NCBI GenBank assembly: GCA_947652115.1
Contig: OX393568.1
Coordinates: 16,987,971 to 17,051,970 of the forward strand
DNA: 64,000 nucleotides
Reading direction: 5' to 3'
From: Blastomussa wellsi
Lineage: Eukaryota; Cnidaria; Anthozoa; Scleractinia; Plerogyridae
Below the pieces are notes generated by a model, which saw nothing but the letters and a program-made list of their open reading frames with translations, did no database searches and was not told the DNA's origin. This document shows, piece by piece, positions 22,401 to 34,599 of this stretch. Each line of letters starts with the position of its first letter. The stretch's first letter is position 1. Both the position numbers and the translations under genes were made by a program.

Positions 22401-22678
22401 TCGGAAGCTTCATTCAAACAAAGATTCATCCCTCTTTCTTTTATCGCTGCCTTTGCACTTGCTTGACTGCGGTATCGTTTTTTCCCCGGCGAAATAAAAT
22501 GCAGGCTTGTTTTAGACGTCGATGGAACCTCTTCTGTTCTCCAATTTGCCGGCAGCTCAAAATCTAATCTTCCAGAAACACCTAAACCTCTTTTCTGTGC
22601 ACCACTCTTTCCTTTCTCTTGTTGCATTTTTCGTTTTTCTGAAGATGAAAGTTTTTTCTTCTTCGGTCTCGACGCCAT
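19417..22678 (-). pseudogene. Mutator-like (Kolobok-like) transposase, three exons, one frameshift
   Basis: Exons 22678-22222, 21736-20502 and 19918-19417 join in phase (donors GTAAG and GTAGAG). Exon 1 starts MASRPKKKKLSSSEKRK, a basic N-terminus typical of this family. Exon 2 carries VTSDGVWHTRGH (first Asp) and WQDGDSSSSK (second Asp), then Cys/His-rich segments (CECKRHSQTCGCLS, CSCGSCDED). Exon 3 starts LHYITSTNCGL and ends with CRCGSTQHKRTSHSLCP, a zinc-knuckle-like motif. I match this from memory to the Mutator-like transposase domain family common in cnidarians and molluscs. A small deletion near 21312 shifts the frame in exon 2, so the copy is probably inactive unless this is a sequence error. 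Confidence 0.7.
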
Positions 22679-22679
22679 A

Positions 22680-23356
22680 TTGGCAAAGAGTTGCGTGTAA
22701 CTCGCAAGGACTTGCGCAATCGAAACCGGAAATGGAAAACACCTAACAACGTATAAACAAACCAAACACATTTTTGCGGGGGTGGGGCTAAAATGTGTAG
22801 TATTTGCTAGATTCCAGTCTTTTTGGGTCAATAACTCTTTTCAAAATGGTTCCAGTCTACAGAGCACGTAAATTTCGACCAAATTACGACTTTTTTGTTC
22901 TGTGAAGGGCCAATTCTCAAAAGAAATACTGTTCTGGGCTATGCACAGCATCGGTTTTCACAGTTTTTCTCCTAAACCATTTTGAATTTTCTTTTGAAAC
23001 TTCAGCATATGCGTTGTTGTCGTATAACACAGAAATCTGTGCTTGGCACATGTTTTTGAGTGAGTATTTTCCAAGTCATGAGTTAAATATTAACAGTTTT
23101 AAACAAAGTGAAATAAAAACAGAGTAAATAAGTGGATTGTCTGTGGCAAGCACAGGATTGTTCCTCTTTGTTATCTGAACAATATTACACCGAAAAAGAT
23201 AGCCTTGGCATAATAGGAAGACCCTAAAAACTGAAAACGTATCTTTTGGCACACCAGGGGTTCTTCTCATATCTCCGTTAATATTTAACTTGAACATTTT
23301 TTTTACAAAAATTCATAAACTTCAAGGAATAAACTACAACATGTGAATTTCTAGAA
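22680..23356. other. Non-coding stretch
   Basis: Upstream flank of the Mutator-like gene. No terminal inverted repeat pairing with the DNA beyond 19417 could be found by eye. Nothing else recognised. Confidence 0.3.
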
Positions 23357-24600
23357 TCATTTTATTAAATACTTTGTAACATCTTGCTTCCCCAAAAACA
23401 TGGAAATTTGCCAGTGCAAGTACCTTAAACAGTGTCTTTGACCACAACATTTATTTTTAATTTTCTGAGCCATCGGTATGCAAACACCACATTTGCACCA
23501 TGGAGTTGAGGTAGATGGGCCAGGAAGAGGTTCAGTACCAGGAGTTATGCCAGCTGCTCCTGGGGATTGATCACTGTCCACTGCTTCAGACACAAGTGTT
23601 TCCCTGTAGACATCATTGTACTCACTTTCATTGTCACTGTCCTCATCCTCCATAATAAGCAGACCATGTATGTAGTCCATGCTCCCCACCCCACGTTGTA
23701 GGTTTCTAACACAAAGTTTCTGCACCATTGGGTCATCTAATGTGTTGATAAAGTCCTGTCAGAGAGAGTGGAAAGTTCAATTAGATCAGCAGTTTGGCAT
23801 CACTAATTCCATGTTTTGACAACAAAACAATATGTACCAAAGTATACTGTGAAATTGAATAAGACACCCTTCTAATTCATCTCCATTATTGACTGGTAAT
23901 GACTGATTTAGGCAAATGCATACCTTCACTTTGAACCCACCTTCACATCTCCATTTTCCTTGATCCTCTCAGCCTCCTCAGATGGCCCTTTCCACACTGT
24001 AGTTACTTGGCTGTCTTTGTGTTTGAGGCCTGATACCCCCATTTTGTTGCTAGAAAAAGTAGCAACCAGCAAGTAAAAATGACAGAATGTTTCAAAACAG
24101 TTTAAAACATTGTAAGAGGCCCACAAAAGAGGGATGCAAAACGATTGAAAACACAATTCATTGGGTCTGTAAAACATTTCATTTTCAAAAAAACATTCTA
24201 AAGTCTTGTCGAGCTTAAGAGAGTTAACATGTTTCAGATAGATCACCTTGTTTCGACAGGGCTTCGTCTCAGAGCTACATTTACAATGCGGCCCACACAT
24301 CACACCTTCGGTTTTGCAGGGACAGCCACGATTTCCATTCCCTGTCTGTTTTGTCGAGCAAGTTCTTTTACATGTACAGCAGACACTATTTTCTTACAAG
24401 AAGAAAAAAGAACATAGTTTCCTTCATATTTACTTCCATAACGTTTCCAAAAATACTAAAAAATCAAGAATTATTGCAGCTGTATCAATGACTGTGTAAT
24501 GGCGATCAATGAAAGCGAATACTAACCTGGCTAGAATCATTCAAATCTTGAGCATCCATTACTGGCTGACACTTCAGAAGTAAGTGAATGAAATCTAAAA
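23357..24600 (-). CDS. CXC-type Cys-rich protein with P2X7-tail-like motif, multi-exon
   Basis: Candidate exons on the minus strand: ~24600-24530 (FIHLLLKCQPVMDAQ); ~24410-24248 with a tesmin/CXC-like run (VCCTCKRTC, RGCPCKTEGVMCGPHCKC, PCRNK); ~24045-23940 (VTTVWKGPSEEAERIKENG); and 23757-23357 (FINTLDDPMVQKLC, an acidic stretch, then WCKCGVCIPMAQKIKNKCC). The last motif resembles the zinc-binding Cys cluster of the P2X7 intracellular tail that occurs in many cnidarian proteins. The family domain normally continues ~80 residues past the CC pair, but here the frame ends after ~30, so the domain is truncated. Exact junctions of the two upstream exons are uncertain. Confidence 0.45.
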
Positions 24601-24610
24601 GTAATCAAAC

Positions 24611-25200
24611 TTAGTCAAATAGTCCAAGAAGCGGCAACTTGTTCCAAATTCCGACGAATGATCGCAAATCCAATATGGTGGACAGTGAGAAACTTTGCCT
24701 CTGCGCGATGAACCTAATGCGCATGACCGGGTAGTGACTGTGCCCCTTTCCTTTTGTATTGAACACCTGTAGTTGGAGGAGGGGGTGATATCCATGCAAC
24801 ATTAAACAATTTAGAAATCTCACCTGTAATAAATCCAGCAATAACTGCTTGTTGGGTCAAACAGAAACAGGTTTGTTTGTGAATAGTCGGTGGAGAATGA
24901 CTATGTTTATTCCTTGCCGTTCAGGAGCTAAAGTAGGTTTAATTTGTTTACCATGGATGGAAATCAAAATTTCCACATCAACAAGAGGAGGAATTTTGTC
25001 ATGGAAAGCTTTGAAGATTTTGGTTTTCACATCAATTTCACCCATTTCTTTTATAAATTGACAAGCAGTGAGCATGAGGCTGTGCTCCATGAGCACATCA
25101 AGCAGCATCAGATCACACAAAAAGGGACATTTCTCAATAGTGACTTGTGCTGGTACTTCCACCACTTCTTCCTTGGTTTGTTTGATACTCTTCTAAAATG
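24611..25200 (-). pseudogene. Open stretch of unknown nature
   Basis: The minus strand is open from ~25200 to a TGA at 24857 (TIEKCPFLCDLMLLDVL, DVEILISIHGKQIKP), then open again to 24611. The composition is protein-like, but no family is recognised and no start or splice signal is convincing. It may be a transposon fragment. Confidence 0.2.
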
Positions 25201-25588
25201 GGACAAAGTCATATGGCCGGGAACTGCAGGTCGAAGCAAAGATGAACTAGACATCTTATTTAACAGATTTTGCAACACATCCCCGCCAAAACTGGGGAAA
25301 CTTCTGCATTACTATTGGTATTAGATCCTATTTGCCCTGACAGTGTTTGCATGCTGTTTATCAGTTTTTTTATTAATTCCAATAAAATTATAAACAAAAA
25401 CTACCTACTCTACTTACAATGTTGACTTACAATTTAACGATACTAACAAGACTTCCAGTACTAACAATTTACAATTGTTAACCTACATTGCTTTCATGTC
25501 GGGCATTAGCTACAATAAGAGGCTTTCTCAGATATTAATTTGTGACTTAGATTCATGTTTCTCAATTTAATTTTGTTTGTCAAAATTG

Positions 25589-26179
25589 CTAAGAAAGCAT
25601 CAAAATTAAACTCTTCTTCTTTTCTTGAGGCAGTGTTTTAATAATATTTAGCTTAATCATGCAGAGGTTTAAGCCAAGGTGACGAGTGAATTTATCTGTC
25701 ACGCCATATATCATTTCATTTTTATCAAGAGTGATCGTATCTCCATTTTTGGAGTTCCACCAGTTAGTAAAGAGAGACCAAAAAAGCCGAGCTTCAGAAC
25801 AGGTAACAAAAAGGTGGGTTAACGTTTGTCTTTCTCCACAGAGGTGGCATTTATCATGTTCTTTGATTGAATCTCTAAAAAGTGTCGAATTTGTGGGTAG
25901 AATGTGATGAATTATTTTGAATTGGAAAATGGCGAGTCTAGTGTCTTTGGTAACATTGAACGGAAGGTTATAAATAAGTTGTATTGTGTGTTCTTTTAAA
26001 CTTGCATCTTTCATCCTTTGTTCAGCTGTAGGCGTAACAAATTTACTCTTAACAAAGAATTTAGTTGCTGATTTACAAGAGAGATATCTTATCCTTCTCA
26101 GACCGTTTTTCCAAAGGTTCAGTAACATCTCTCTTGAGAATATTGATCCATTTTTGAGGGACTGCATGGCATAGACCAT
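25589..26179 (-). pseudogene. 5'-truncated LINE ORF2, C-terminal region
   Basis: Encodes SCKSATKFFVKSKFVTPTAE, HHILPTNSTLFRDSI and KCHLCGERQTLTHLFVTC (zf-RVT zinc knuckle). It is closely similar over its length to the C-terminal part of the complete LINE at 34820-36964. It is therefore a truncated relative of that L1/Tx1-like family. The polymerase domain is missing. Confidence 0.75.
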
Positions 26180-26313
26180 AGTAGTTTATATGTAGATATA
26201 ATAAATGGTATGTAAATATAATATGTAACACTTAAATTGATATACACTGTATGTTGGAAGGAGAGGAGAGGGGTGCCCATTAAAAGTTAAGTATAACAGA
26301 GAACTTGAGATTT

Positions 26314-26682
26314 TTAATAAAAAAGTAAAAGAAAAATTACAAAATACCTCAGTAAGTTATAAAGAAGATAAGGTTTGTCCCTGATAAATTGCAGAATATC
26401 ATTCCAAAAGAAACTTCCAATAATGCTGGGGTAAAATCTCCGAAGATTAGTTCTAATGGAGGGTATTGCAACTTGGTTGGATGATGCACTGCGGGTACTG
26501 TTATTATGTAGCTCAGATACTAATGAAACAGGTATATTAGGAAACTTTTCATGGTGGAAATAATCATAAAAAAGCATACATGTGTTCAGTTTAACAATAT
26601 CAGGAAATTTCAGAAGGCCTAAGGATGTGTAGTGTGGAGTTATTGCACCAACCCAAGCACCAGTAAAATAAATTCGGCACAA
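26314..26682 (-). pseudogene. Second LINE fragment, C-terminal region (CR1/RTE-like)
   Basis: Contains SLGLLKFPDIVKLNTCMLFY, ELHNNSTRSASSNQ and FFWNDILQFIR, matching the conserved tail after the reverse transcriptase in CR1/RTE/Jockey-type LINEs (H...TR.......RT....F....G...WN.LP..I). It ends at a T-rich stretch. Its palm region is probably the fragment at 27425-27650, with ~750 bp of other DNA between. Confidence 0.55.
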
Positions 26683-27424
26683 TTAACATAACAATTGTGT
26701 CTATAATCTTACGTAAAACATCTTACAAACAATGACACAAAACGCGAAGTCCTTCGCTTAACGGTCTGCGTCTAAATTCGCAGTTCAAGTGGAAATGCTT
26801 TAAAATTTATCTGCTTTATGTAGACCTGAGGGTTGAAGATACTCCCTGGCACAATTTCGGAATAAAGAACTGACATTTCCTTCAAAATAAAGCCGTAAAT
26901 CTGCTGAGGAAAAACATCTTCCTTTCTCGCATCAAACTCCATGCTTGGTAACCTGGCATGATGTAAGCACGTGCAGTCATCAGTTCCCAATACTCGACCG
27001 ATTTTGTAGCTTGGTTACCAAGTTTTCTAAACACGCTGTTTATCGAGTGTTCTCAAAGATTTAAGACCTTCTTTGGTGTTTTGCCTGCCTGCTAAAGTTG
27101 CTTTTTCAATTTCCACAGTCAAAAAGGTTTGTCTGCAATTAGTATGTCTGATTTTGTAAGCCTGTTTCAAACATTATGGACAAAATGCCCACATATACAT
27201 GTGTTGTTAAAACGATTGCGGACATGCGAGAATATTAAAACTTCACAATGAAACTTGCTGTGATTGTTTCATATATCAATAGTACTTACCTGAACAATAA
27301 TTCTAAGAAATACAATATATTTAAGTTTTCCAATAAAATGAAGAAAACTTAGTTTTTGGCCCCAAAGTTAGGGGGTCGACTTATACACAACGTTGACTAA
27401 TACACGGGTAAATACAGTATATTT

Positions 27425-27650
27425 ATATTCTTGCTAATTTTGCCACATATATAATCAATATGATCATGCCAAGTAAGGTGACAATCAAAATACACACCAA
27501 GCTATTTTACACAAAAGGACTTCTCTAAATGAACATTTGCTACAGTTAGTGGTGGATAAAGATTGTAGCTTTCCTTTTGACGTGGCATGAAAATAATATA
27601 CTTAGTTTTTGTTAAATTTAAGGTCAATTTATTACTGCACAAAGTAGTGT
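27425..27650 (-). pseudogene. LINE reverse transcriptase fragment (CR1/RTE-like)
   Basis: The minus strand reads NKLTLNLTKTKYIIFMPRQK, a stop, then LGVYFDCHLTWHDHI, the typical N..K...I.F followed by LGV.ID..L.W..H segments downstream of the YxDD box. It is the likely upstream part of the fragment at 26314-26682. The DNA between includes GGGGGTCGACTTATACAC, which looks like a DNA-transposon remnant. Confidence 0.55.
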
Positions 27651-28047
27651 AGTAGGGGCCAAATTAGCCGGTTTTAAATTTATTCAAAATGGCCACCAAT
27701 AAAAGTTCGAGAAAAAATGACGTAAGCAAAGTGGAGCAATGTGGAGCAAGTTTTCGTAGGTGTAGCAGGATGACATCATGCTAGTACCCTCTCTTCAGAT
27801 GACGTCATGCTAGTACTCCCTCCTTTTGGATGAAGTCATTAAGCAGGGACATCCCCGAGGTAATTTTTTTCAAAATAGAGACATTTAGCACAAAGGTTTT
27901 CGCGCGCACCGCAAACCGCAAACCGCAGTTTGGCGTTAGGCATTTTGAGTTTGAAGTTTTTAGCCTAAGACAATTTAGCTTTAGCCTCTTCAACCTCGGC
28001 GAGTTCGCTCAAGAAACAGATGCACTATGGGAGAATAGACAATCAAG

Positions 28048-30364
28048 ATGGCGGCTGCTGCAAGGTTTGTTTTCATTTTTGACATTTTTAATCTAGTTTG
28101 CATTATTTTCAAGTCTGGAAAAATCTTTTTCTATCTTGTATTTCATTTTAGGCGCACTTTCGAAGATGTTTTGACTTTCTCACTTGCTTATGACAGTAGC
28201 TCAGACAGTGATTCAAGTGACGAAGATGATCTCGATTTTCTTCTCGTGGACACTCTTTTTCCTGACAGCAATGAAGCCGATTATTCAAGGCCAGACCTTG
28301 ACGATTTTACAGAAAGTCAATGTGGAGCAATGTTCAGGTCTGTTATTTTGTTGCTTTCAATGAGCTGCTTTCCAATTTAAACGTTTTAAGTTGCTCTTCC
28401 GTAATTTTAATCCCCCTGTTTCGTTCCACATGGAGCAGGGGCCAAGTGTTGATGTAGACCCTTTTCTCAAGGTCTCTTTTTTGTTTTCCCCGATTTTGAC
28501 CTCCAGGGTAGCACTAAAGCCTGGCGGGGTTTCCTCTAAAAAAATGGAATTTCAACAGAGGTCTACCGTCTTGCGAGAAAGTCTTGGTTTCCACAGGGCT
28601 ATCCATTTTGAAATCTTAGAGTCCTCGCCAGCTTATTTTACAATTCCACTTATAGGTTCGAAAAGGATGATATGGAAAGGCTCTTATCCGCATTGGGTAT
28701 TCCAGCATACTATATTTGCTCGCAAAGAACTCATGCAACTGGAATGGAAGCCCTGATGATCTTGCTAAGGAGACTTTCATATCCTGCTAGGTGGTGCGAC
28801 TTGGTTCCAGTTTTTGGACGGTCCCAGCCTGAGCTCAGCCTTATTTTTAATACGGCAAGTCATGCTTAAATGCATAGAGCAAAAAAAAACTGTAAAAACT
28901 GTTTTCCTTTCCACCCACTTTTGGTAATCAGGGTGTTCATGAAAATTCATGATTGCATTATTACAGTTGATGGTTTAACTGGAGCGTAGCCAGGGGGTCC
29001 TTGGGTTCCCGTGACCCCCCTTTTGGGGAGAAATAAGGGTAGTAGACATTAGAGTAAAAAATGGGCTAAACAGTGATCAGCACTGACCTCACCTTTATGA
29101 GATCCTGGCTACGCCCAAGTTTTAATCTAAAATAGTAGGTTCATTTAGATTTATTTGCGTATGCATAATGTTCACATTGTTTGCATATCTCCATTTCTTC
29201 AGCATGGAAATTATTTCAAGATAAATGCCGAATATGTATATTTTTCCATAGATATTGGACGACCTTTATGACCGGCACAGACATCTAATTGAATCTTTGG
29301 ATCTAGTCTGGTTGGACCCCGAGCTTTTCTCTCGTGTAATCCATGATAAGGGAGCACCACTGGATCAGTCCTGGGGTTTTATTGATGGGACAGCTAGACC
29401 TATATCTCGCCCAATCAGAAACCAAAGAATTATGTTTAGTGGCCACAAGTGTGTGCATTGCATAAAGTTCCAGGTAAACTTGTAGAAAACACATTTTGAC
29501 AAACAAAATAGCCAAAAGCATCATTTTGCTCTGACACAGCTAACTTGCCTTGGGAAATCTAACAACAAAGCATATTCATTATAATACAGTGAAACCTCTC
29601 TGGTAGTCACCTTTGAACCAATTTCAACTGCCCACCTTGAATTAAAGAGGCCATATTTTTGCTAAAACAGCAAAGTTAGAAAGGTTTCATAGTTAACTTA
29701 TTTCGTTGGGGTCTAATATTGTTTTGATGTTTTTTTTTTTGGAAATTACCTTACATCCCAACATTTTTTAAACACCAAATCTGAAAACCAATGAGCATTG
29801 TAAATTTGGATAAAAACTAATTGTGAATGGCTTCTGTGTCAAAATAAAGTTTTATGTATAGCCTCTAGAACAGGTTTAATGACATTTTAATTTTTTCAGT
29901 CAGTCATTGCACCAAATGGCCTAATTGCACACATGTATGGACCCATTGAGGGGCGGCGCCACGATGCCTTTATACTAGGAGTCAGTGGCCTGACCAACAA
30001 GCTTCGGCCTCTACAGACACCTGCAGGTGACCCATACGTGCTTTATGGAGATCCAGCCTATGGCCTAACTTACAACATCTTGGGGCCATTTCGTGGAGCC
30101 CATCTTACTGACGATCAGCAAGCTTTCAATACTGAAATGAACAAAGTTAGAACATGTGTGGAATGGGGTTTCGGCAAAATTTGCCAACAGTTTGCATACT
30201 TGGACTTCAAAAAAAATTTGAAGGTCTTGCTCCAACCAGTAGGGAAATACTATTTAGTGGCAACTGTTTTGATTAATTGCCACACATGCCTTTATGGCTC
30301 ACAAACCAGCACTTATTTTGATCTTGATCCCCCTTCACTAGAAACATACCTTTTAAACCACTAG
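28048..30364 (+). CDS. PIF/Harbinger DDE transposase (HARBI1-like), five exons, intact
   Basis: Exons 28048-28064, 28152-28337, 28656-28854, 29252-29473 and 29900-30364 join in phase to a 362 aa protein. Intron 3 uses a GC donor (ACG/GCAAGT). An acidic Ser/Asp-rich N-terminus is followed by a helical region, then the DDE_Tnp_4-type catalytic triad: D179 in FIDGT, D259 in YGDPAYG and E296 in VEWGFGK. No stop or frameshift interrupts it. Family knowledge: the transposase cuts and pastes with 3 bp TWA targets and needs a Myb-like partner for nuclear import and DNA binding; a candidate partner lies convergently at 31113-33633. Terminal repeats were not identified. Confidence 0.85.
28984..29114. 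mobile_element. ~130 bp MITE inside intron 3 of the Harbinger transposase gene
   Basis: Inverted arms GCGTAGCCAGG (28984-28994) and CCTGGCTACGC (29104-29114) bound a short unique core. The class is uncertain. It sits inside the GC-AG intron and does not touch the exons. Confidence 0.5.
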
Positions 30365-30765
30365 GCAATATTTTGAATGTAATAGGGAAGGCTGAATGCT
30401 GGCAACAGTACTGTAAACACACATGTATTGAACAAGTATTAATAAATGAAAATTACAACCTTGAATAAATCAATTCTAATAACAATTCCCAACAACAAAC
30501 AGTTAATACTGGCAAAAACACAAATTGTGTTAACACATAAAAGCTTTGCAATAATGTCAGAAACTAAGCTTTAGTTCTTGAAAGGACAATTTAAACCTGT
30601 TTAAACCTGTACTTGTTTTCAGAGGTAGTCTAGTAAGTCTAACTTTGACATGCATATTTTAGAACACAACAGCTGTCACTGATCTGAATGGAAAAGTAGA
30701 GCATAGGGATACATGTGCTGTAAAATAACATTTAGGACTAGGACCCTGGTTGAGCACTTTACCTA

Positions 30766-30990
30766 GGTCTTGCAAGGTCTTATAAGAGCTTTCCTGCTCA
30801 ATCTTATTTCTTGCTGTTGCAAGATCTTATTTGACCAAGATCTTAGTCAAATATCAGCTGATAAGATTTTGTAAGGTAAGATCTTAGAAAGGTTTATCCA
30901 AGAAAAAAAAACAAGATCTAGGTCAAATAAGATCTTATCTTGCAGGATTTTGTATGAGCAGGAGAGCTCTTGTAAGATCTTGCAAGATCT
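30766..30990. mobile_element. Foldback-like palindromic element
   Basis: The left arm (GGTCTTGCAAGGTCTTATAA ...) and right arm (... TTGTAAGATCTTGCAAGATC) pair over ~35 bp with few mismatches. The inner blocks GCAAGATCTTATTTGACC and GGTCAAATAAGATCTT also pair. The whole ~225 bp could fold into one long hairpin with an AT-rich loop. It lies between the convergent Harbinger genes. Confidence 0.6.
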
Positions 30991-31112
30991 TAGTCAAGAT
31001 GTTCTACCTTGGGTCTATTTAGAAAGTACAGATTTAAATATGGAAATGCTTCTAGCCTATTGTAAACAGTTCCTGAAACAGTAGGTCAATACAATGAGAA
31101 ATGTGGCATAAC

Positions 31113-33633
31113 CTATAGCCGATTTTTAAGGAGTTCCAAGTATGCTCTTTTCTCTTCGAGCTCTAACTCGGCTCTGCCCTTCTTTTCTTCCAGCTCATCA
31201 TTGTATTTCTGTTTAGCAAACTCCAGCTCCTGTCTTCGCAATTCCAGCTCATCCTTTTTAAAAGCTGCTTTCTGGGCATACTTCTGAGCCAGCATCTCCA
31301 CAGCAGACAATTTGCTTGCCCGCTTCTGCACTTTTTTTTTCGGACCTACAAAACATGAAGTGAAGTTAGTTACATATGTAGTTTTGCTGATTTTTAATAA
31401 AGACATTATTAATTTATTTAATGACGAGGAAGCACTAAAGGGCTGAGGTGGTCACCATGGCTGGAATGTAAGTGTGGTAGTGGGTAATTGGAATTTCTTC
31501 ATTAGCATAGGGTTTAAAAAGAGCTTTTCATGGGAGTTGACTACTTATCCTCTTTGTTTTGATATCCTGAATATGTGTAGCTCATTTGTGTGATGTGATT
31601 TTCTGTGCTAGTTTAATATGTTAACCTGTTTGAATATGAGTAATTGCAAGCGGTGAAAGGTACATGCATTTGCAAAGAAGTTGCTGAAATAGTTGCACTA
31701 TGTACATTAGATTATGCAGAAATGCTAAAGCTACTCTATTTTAATATCCAATGTACCTTTTGTTGGTGTGGGTCCCTCATTCTCAGAACTTACACTTTCT
31801 GCATCAGAATCGTCAGAATCTGCTGGCTTTTCACTGCACCGTTCTAAAACAATATAAAAATTGTAAACATGTTTTAGAATTAATGAACTTGATAGTTTGG
31901 CCAAAAAACACTAGGCATTCTATTTTGATATTAAAGTAGCTAGAATTTTTTTTTTACTAGCTCTAAAAAGTGTTAAAATGACAGGGCTCAAAGTGACTAA
32001 ATATTTGGGTCTTGTGACTAAAAGATAGACACTTGTTATCAGACTTGTTGACTAGTCACAAGGAAGGGCAAATTTGCTACCACAATAATAAATTCTTCTG
32101 AATTCCAGCCCTGTATGACACCGTAAATATCAGATTCTATACTCTCTATAGCTTCTATAACTATGTTGCTACTGCTCTGCCCTAATTATTGAACTAACTA
32201 CAATAATGTATTATTAACTTGACATTCTGCTCATTGCAGCATTCCTCATCTCCTCTGCCTTTTTTTTCTCCTCATCTTCCTTTCTTTTCTTTTCTGCTGC
32301 TTCTTGCTTCCTAAGCTCTGCCATATCTCTTTGAAAGGTCACTATATCTTCACAGAGCTGTTTAAGCTCATTAAATTCCTCTTCTGTGCCTGACCTTTAA
32401 CAATGTTAGAAGGACATTTGAGTTAAGATATAGCACTACATCAGCTACATATTACACAAGCAATTTTTCTTCACTCAATTTTTATTCGCTCACATATAGA
32501 CAAGACAAAATCGACAATTTCTATGACACAGATATCCTTGTGACAAGCTTACATGTCTAGCTTATATGAAGTAATGGTCGCGCGTTTTACAGCTTATCAT
32601 TGTGTCTGCATGCATTATAAATGCAGCAGACACAAAAATTGAACTGGCATGGGAAATACAAGACCATTACGTAGGGCCAAAACCATTCATTCTAGACATT
32701 TTCTGGTATAATTTATCAATGCCATCTAATAATATATAAATACCATGTGTGGTATAAGGATAAACACAAGAGCCAATTAGTTTAAATTTATAACATGTGC
32801 CTTTGCTTCACAAAATACAATCTTTTTCCTATCTTGATATACAAATGTGCCTGTCTAACAGCCTGCCCAGTGGAATGGGGTCCACCTACAAGCAGCTAGA
32901 ACTACATACCTCTTAACTACCAATTTTGAGGGCCGTACTGTAAATTAAGACCTGCGCTTCCCCATCGATTTATGGCCCAAGCAAGAAATAGAGCGTGCAA
33001 AAACAAAGTTTTTGATTTAGCGGGCCGTACTGTAGAATACGGCCCGCTAAATTGACCAATTGCAGCGCCCGTACTATCTAAGAGATATAATGATGGTAAA
33101 TACCAGACCTGCTTGCCAGCTAGACTGACTAATCACAAGCCTGTTTCCCTTTAAAAAATGTGAGAAAACAGTAATTCGGAGTACCAGTAGGCAGGTAGGC
33201 CTTAGTTTATTCAGCTGCTCATGTGAATACATCTGCTAGTTTGTGTTATGAAAAGGAGTTGTGTGAAACCAGTCTAGAAAAAGTGCCAAGCCTTCTAGCC
33301 CTCCTTGTAAGACCCTAAATCAGCTACTAGATATACTTAAAATCATATTCTCATGCAAGATGAATGCACCCCCCCTTTTTTTTTCAGCATGTCTTACCGC
33401 TTCAATGACTGGTTGTCTTCCCCCTTATACTTTCTCAGAATCCTCTCCATTTTCTCCTTTGCACCCCTAGCCTTTATTGTAACTTCTTGATGTTCGGTAC
33501 TAAATGCAGAGCTTAGTCGCTCTGCAATCACCTCGTAATCACTTGTTTTTTCTGGCATTTCTTTGGCACACTCTCTTACCAGGGCCAGGACTTGCGACTG
33601 CTTGGGCCATCGAAATGGAGGAGCACCAGCCAT
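31113..33633 (-). CDS. Myb/SANT-like partner protein of the PIF/Harbinger element, four exons
   Basis: Exons 33633-33398, 32394-32219, 31843-31757 and 31345-31113 join in phase to 243 aa. The N-terminus (FRWPKQSQVLALVRECAKEM ... VTIKARGAKEKMERILRKYK) has the trihelix/Myb-like pattern used by Harbinger accessory proteins to bind DNA. The middle is a charged coiled coil (FNELKQLCEDIVTFQRDM, KKRKEDEEKKKAEEM) and the C-terminus another (KDELELRRQELEFAKQKYND). It is convergent with the transposase, an arrangement known for this superfamily. The frame is intact, so the pair may still be functional. Confidence 0.75.
33016..33051. repeat. Perfect 14 bp-arm hairpin
   Basis: TTTAGCGGGCCGTA and its exact complement flank an 8 nt loop (CTGTAGAA). 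A related GGCCGTACTGTA lies ~80 bp upstream. It sits in intron 1 of the Myb-like gene and is probably part of a small MITE. Confidence 0.6.
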
Positions 33634-33639
33634 TTTTTT

Positions 33640-34599
33640 TTTTAATTCTAGAATAATAATAATAATAATGTCTTAGTGTTAGTGAATAGAATAGAATAGT
33701 CGCCTTTATTTAAAAATAAAATTTTAAGAAACCCAGGGTAATCCAATCAGGAGGCGAATGGCCAGCCTGCTATCAACAGGAACCCTGGGTTTGAAATAAA
33801 AATACACATACTATATACATCACAGATAAAAATATATATACATATAAAAATAGGTTAAAAATACAATGTAGAATATTTAAAAATTATTATAAAAACTATT
33901 ATATATTTACAGAGTAAAATTTACAGAGTAGTGTTTTTCCCCTTTTAAATCTTCATAGCAGAAACAATTAAAAACTAAAATTAAAAGAGCAGTTACACTC
34001 AGTATTGAGTGACAATGCAGAAAATGCTTTATACGGCTTAAATAGAGTAAAATGGTACTGGTGTTGGTTGTTGACAAATACAAAGTACTTTATAGCGCTG
34101 TTTTGAGACGAAACTTGTTTTTAATTTCGGTTTCAGCCAACGTTACATAAAGAGGTCAAAAAGGTCTGTATTCCTCAGCTTTTCAGAGTTCGTTCAGTAC
34201 TCTTGGGCTTTCTGAGCCTCTCTACGAACATGAAAACCCTAAGGAAAAAAAGTGGCCACCATTTTGAATTCACCAGCACACGTTCAGACTTCTATCAACT
34301 GACGATAAATAGATTTATCCGAATTCTTTCGTCGAAAACTGTCTCTACACTATGACAATAAGACCTAAACCATCTAATTTCAATATTTTTACGTGTTATT
34401 CTAATAAAGTTAAGGCTTAAAACTCTCAGGGAAAACACTTACGTGAAAACTTACCCCCAGCCGTCGAAAACCCGCGTTGAGAACCGGTAACGTGACGGCA
34501 AGAGCAGGCTCACGTGACATCTAGGCGTTTGAGGTTTGAGGTAATTGCTAAAAAGCCGGGTGCTAAATGTATCTAATGCCCGCCCATACAAACCACGAA
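33640..34599. other. Non-coding stretch with microsatellite and small inverted repeat
   Basis: (AAT)n at 33650-33668. An inverted pair AACCCAGGGT/ACCCTGGGTT at ~33730 and ~33782. AT-rich DNA follows. This should contain the right end of the Harbinger element, but no terminal repeat could be fixed. Confidence 0.4.

Noticed and set aside
27655..34590. Terminal inverted repeats for the PIF/Harbinger element (GGGGCCAAATTAGCCGG on the left against GCACCCGGCTTTTT on the right)
   Set aside because: Match is short and gapped; flanking 3 bp duplications do not agree.
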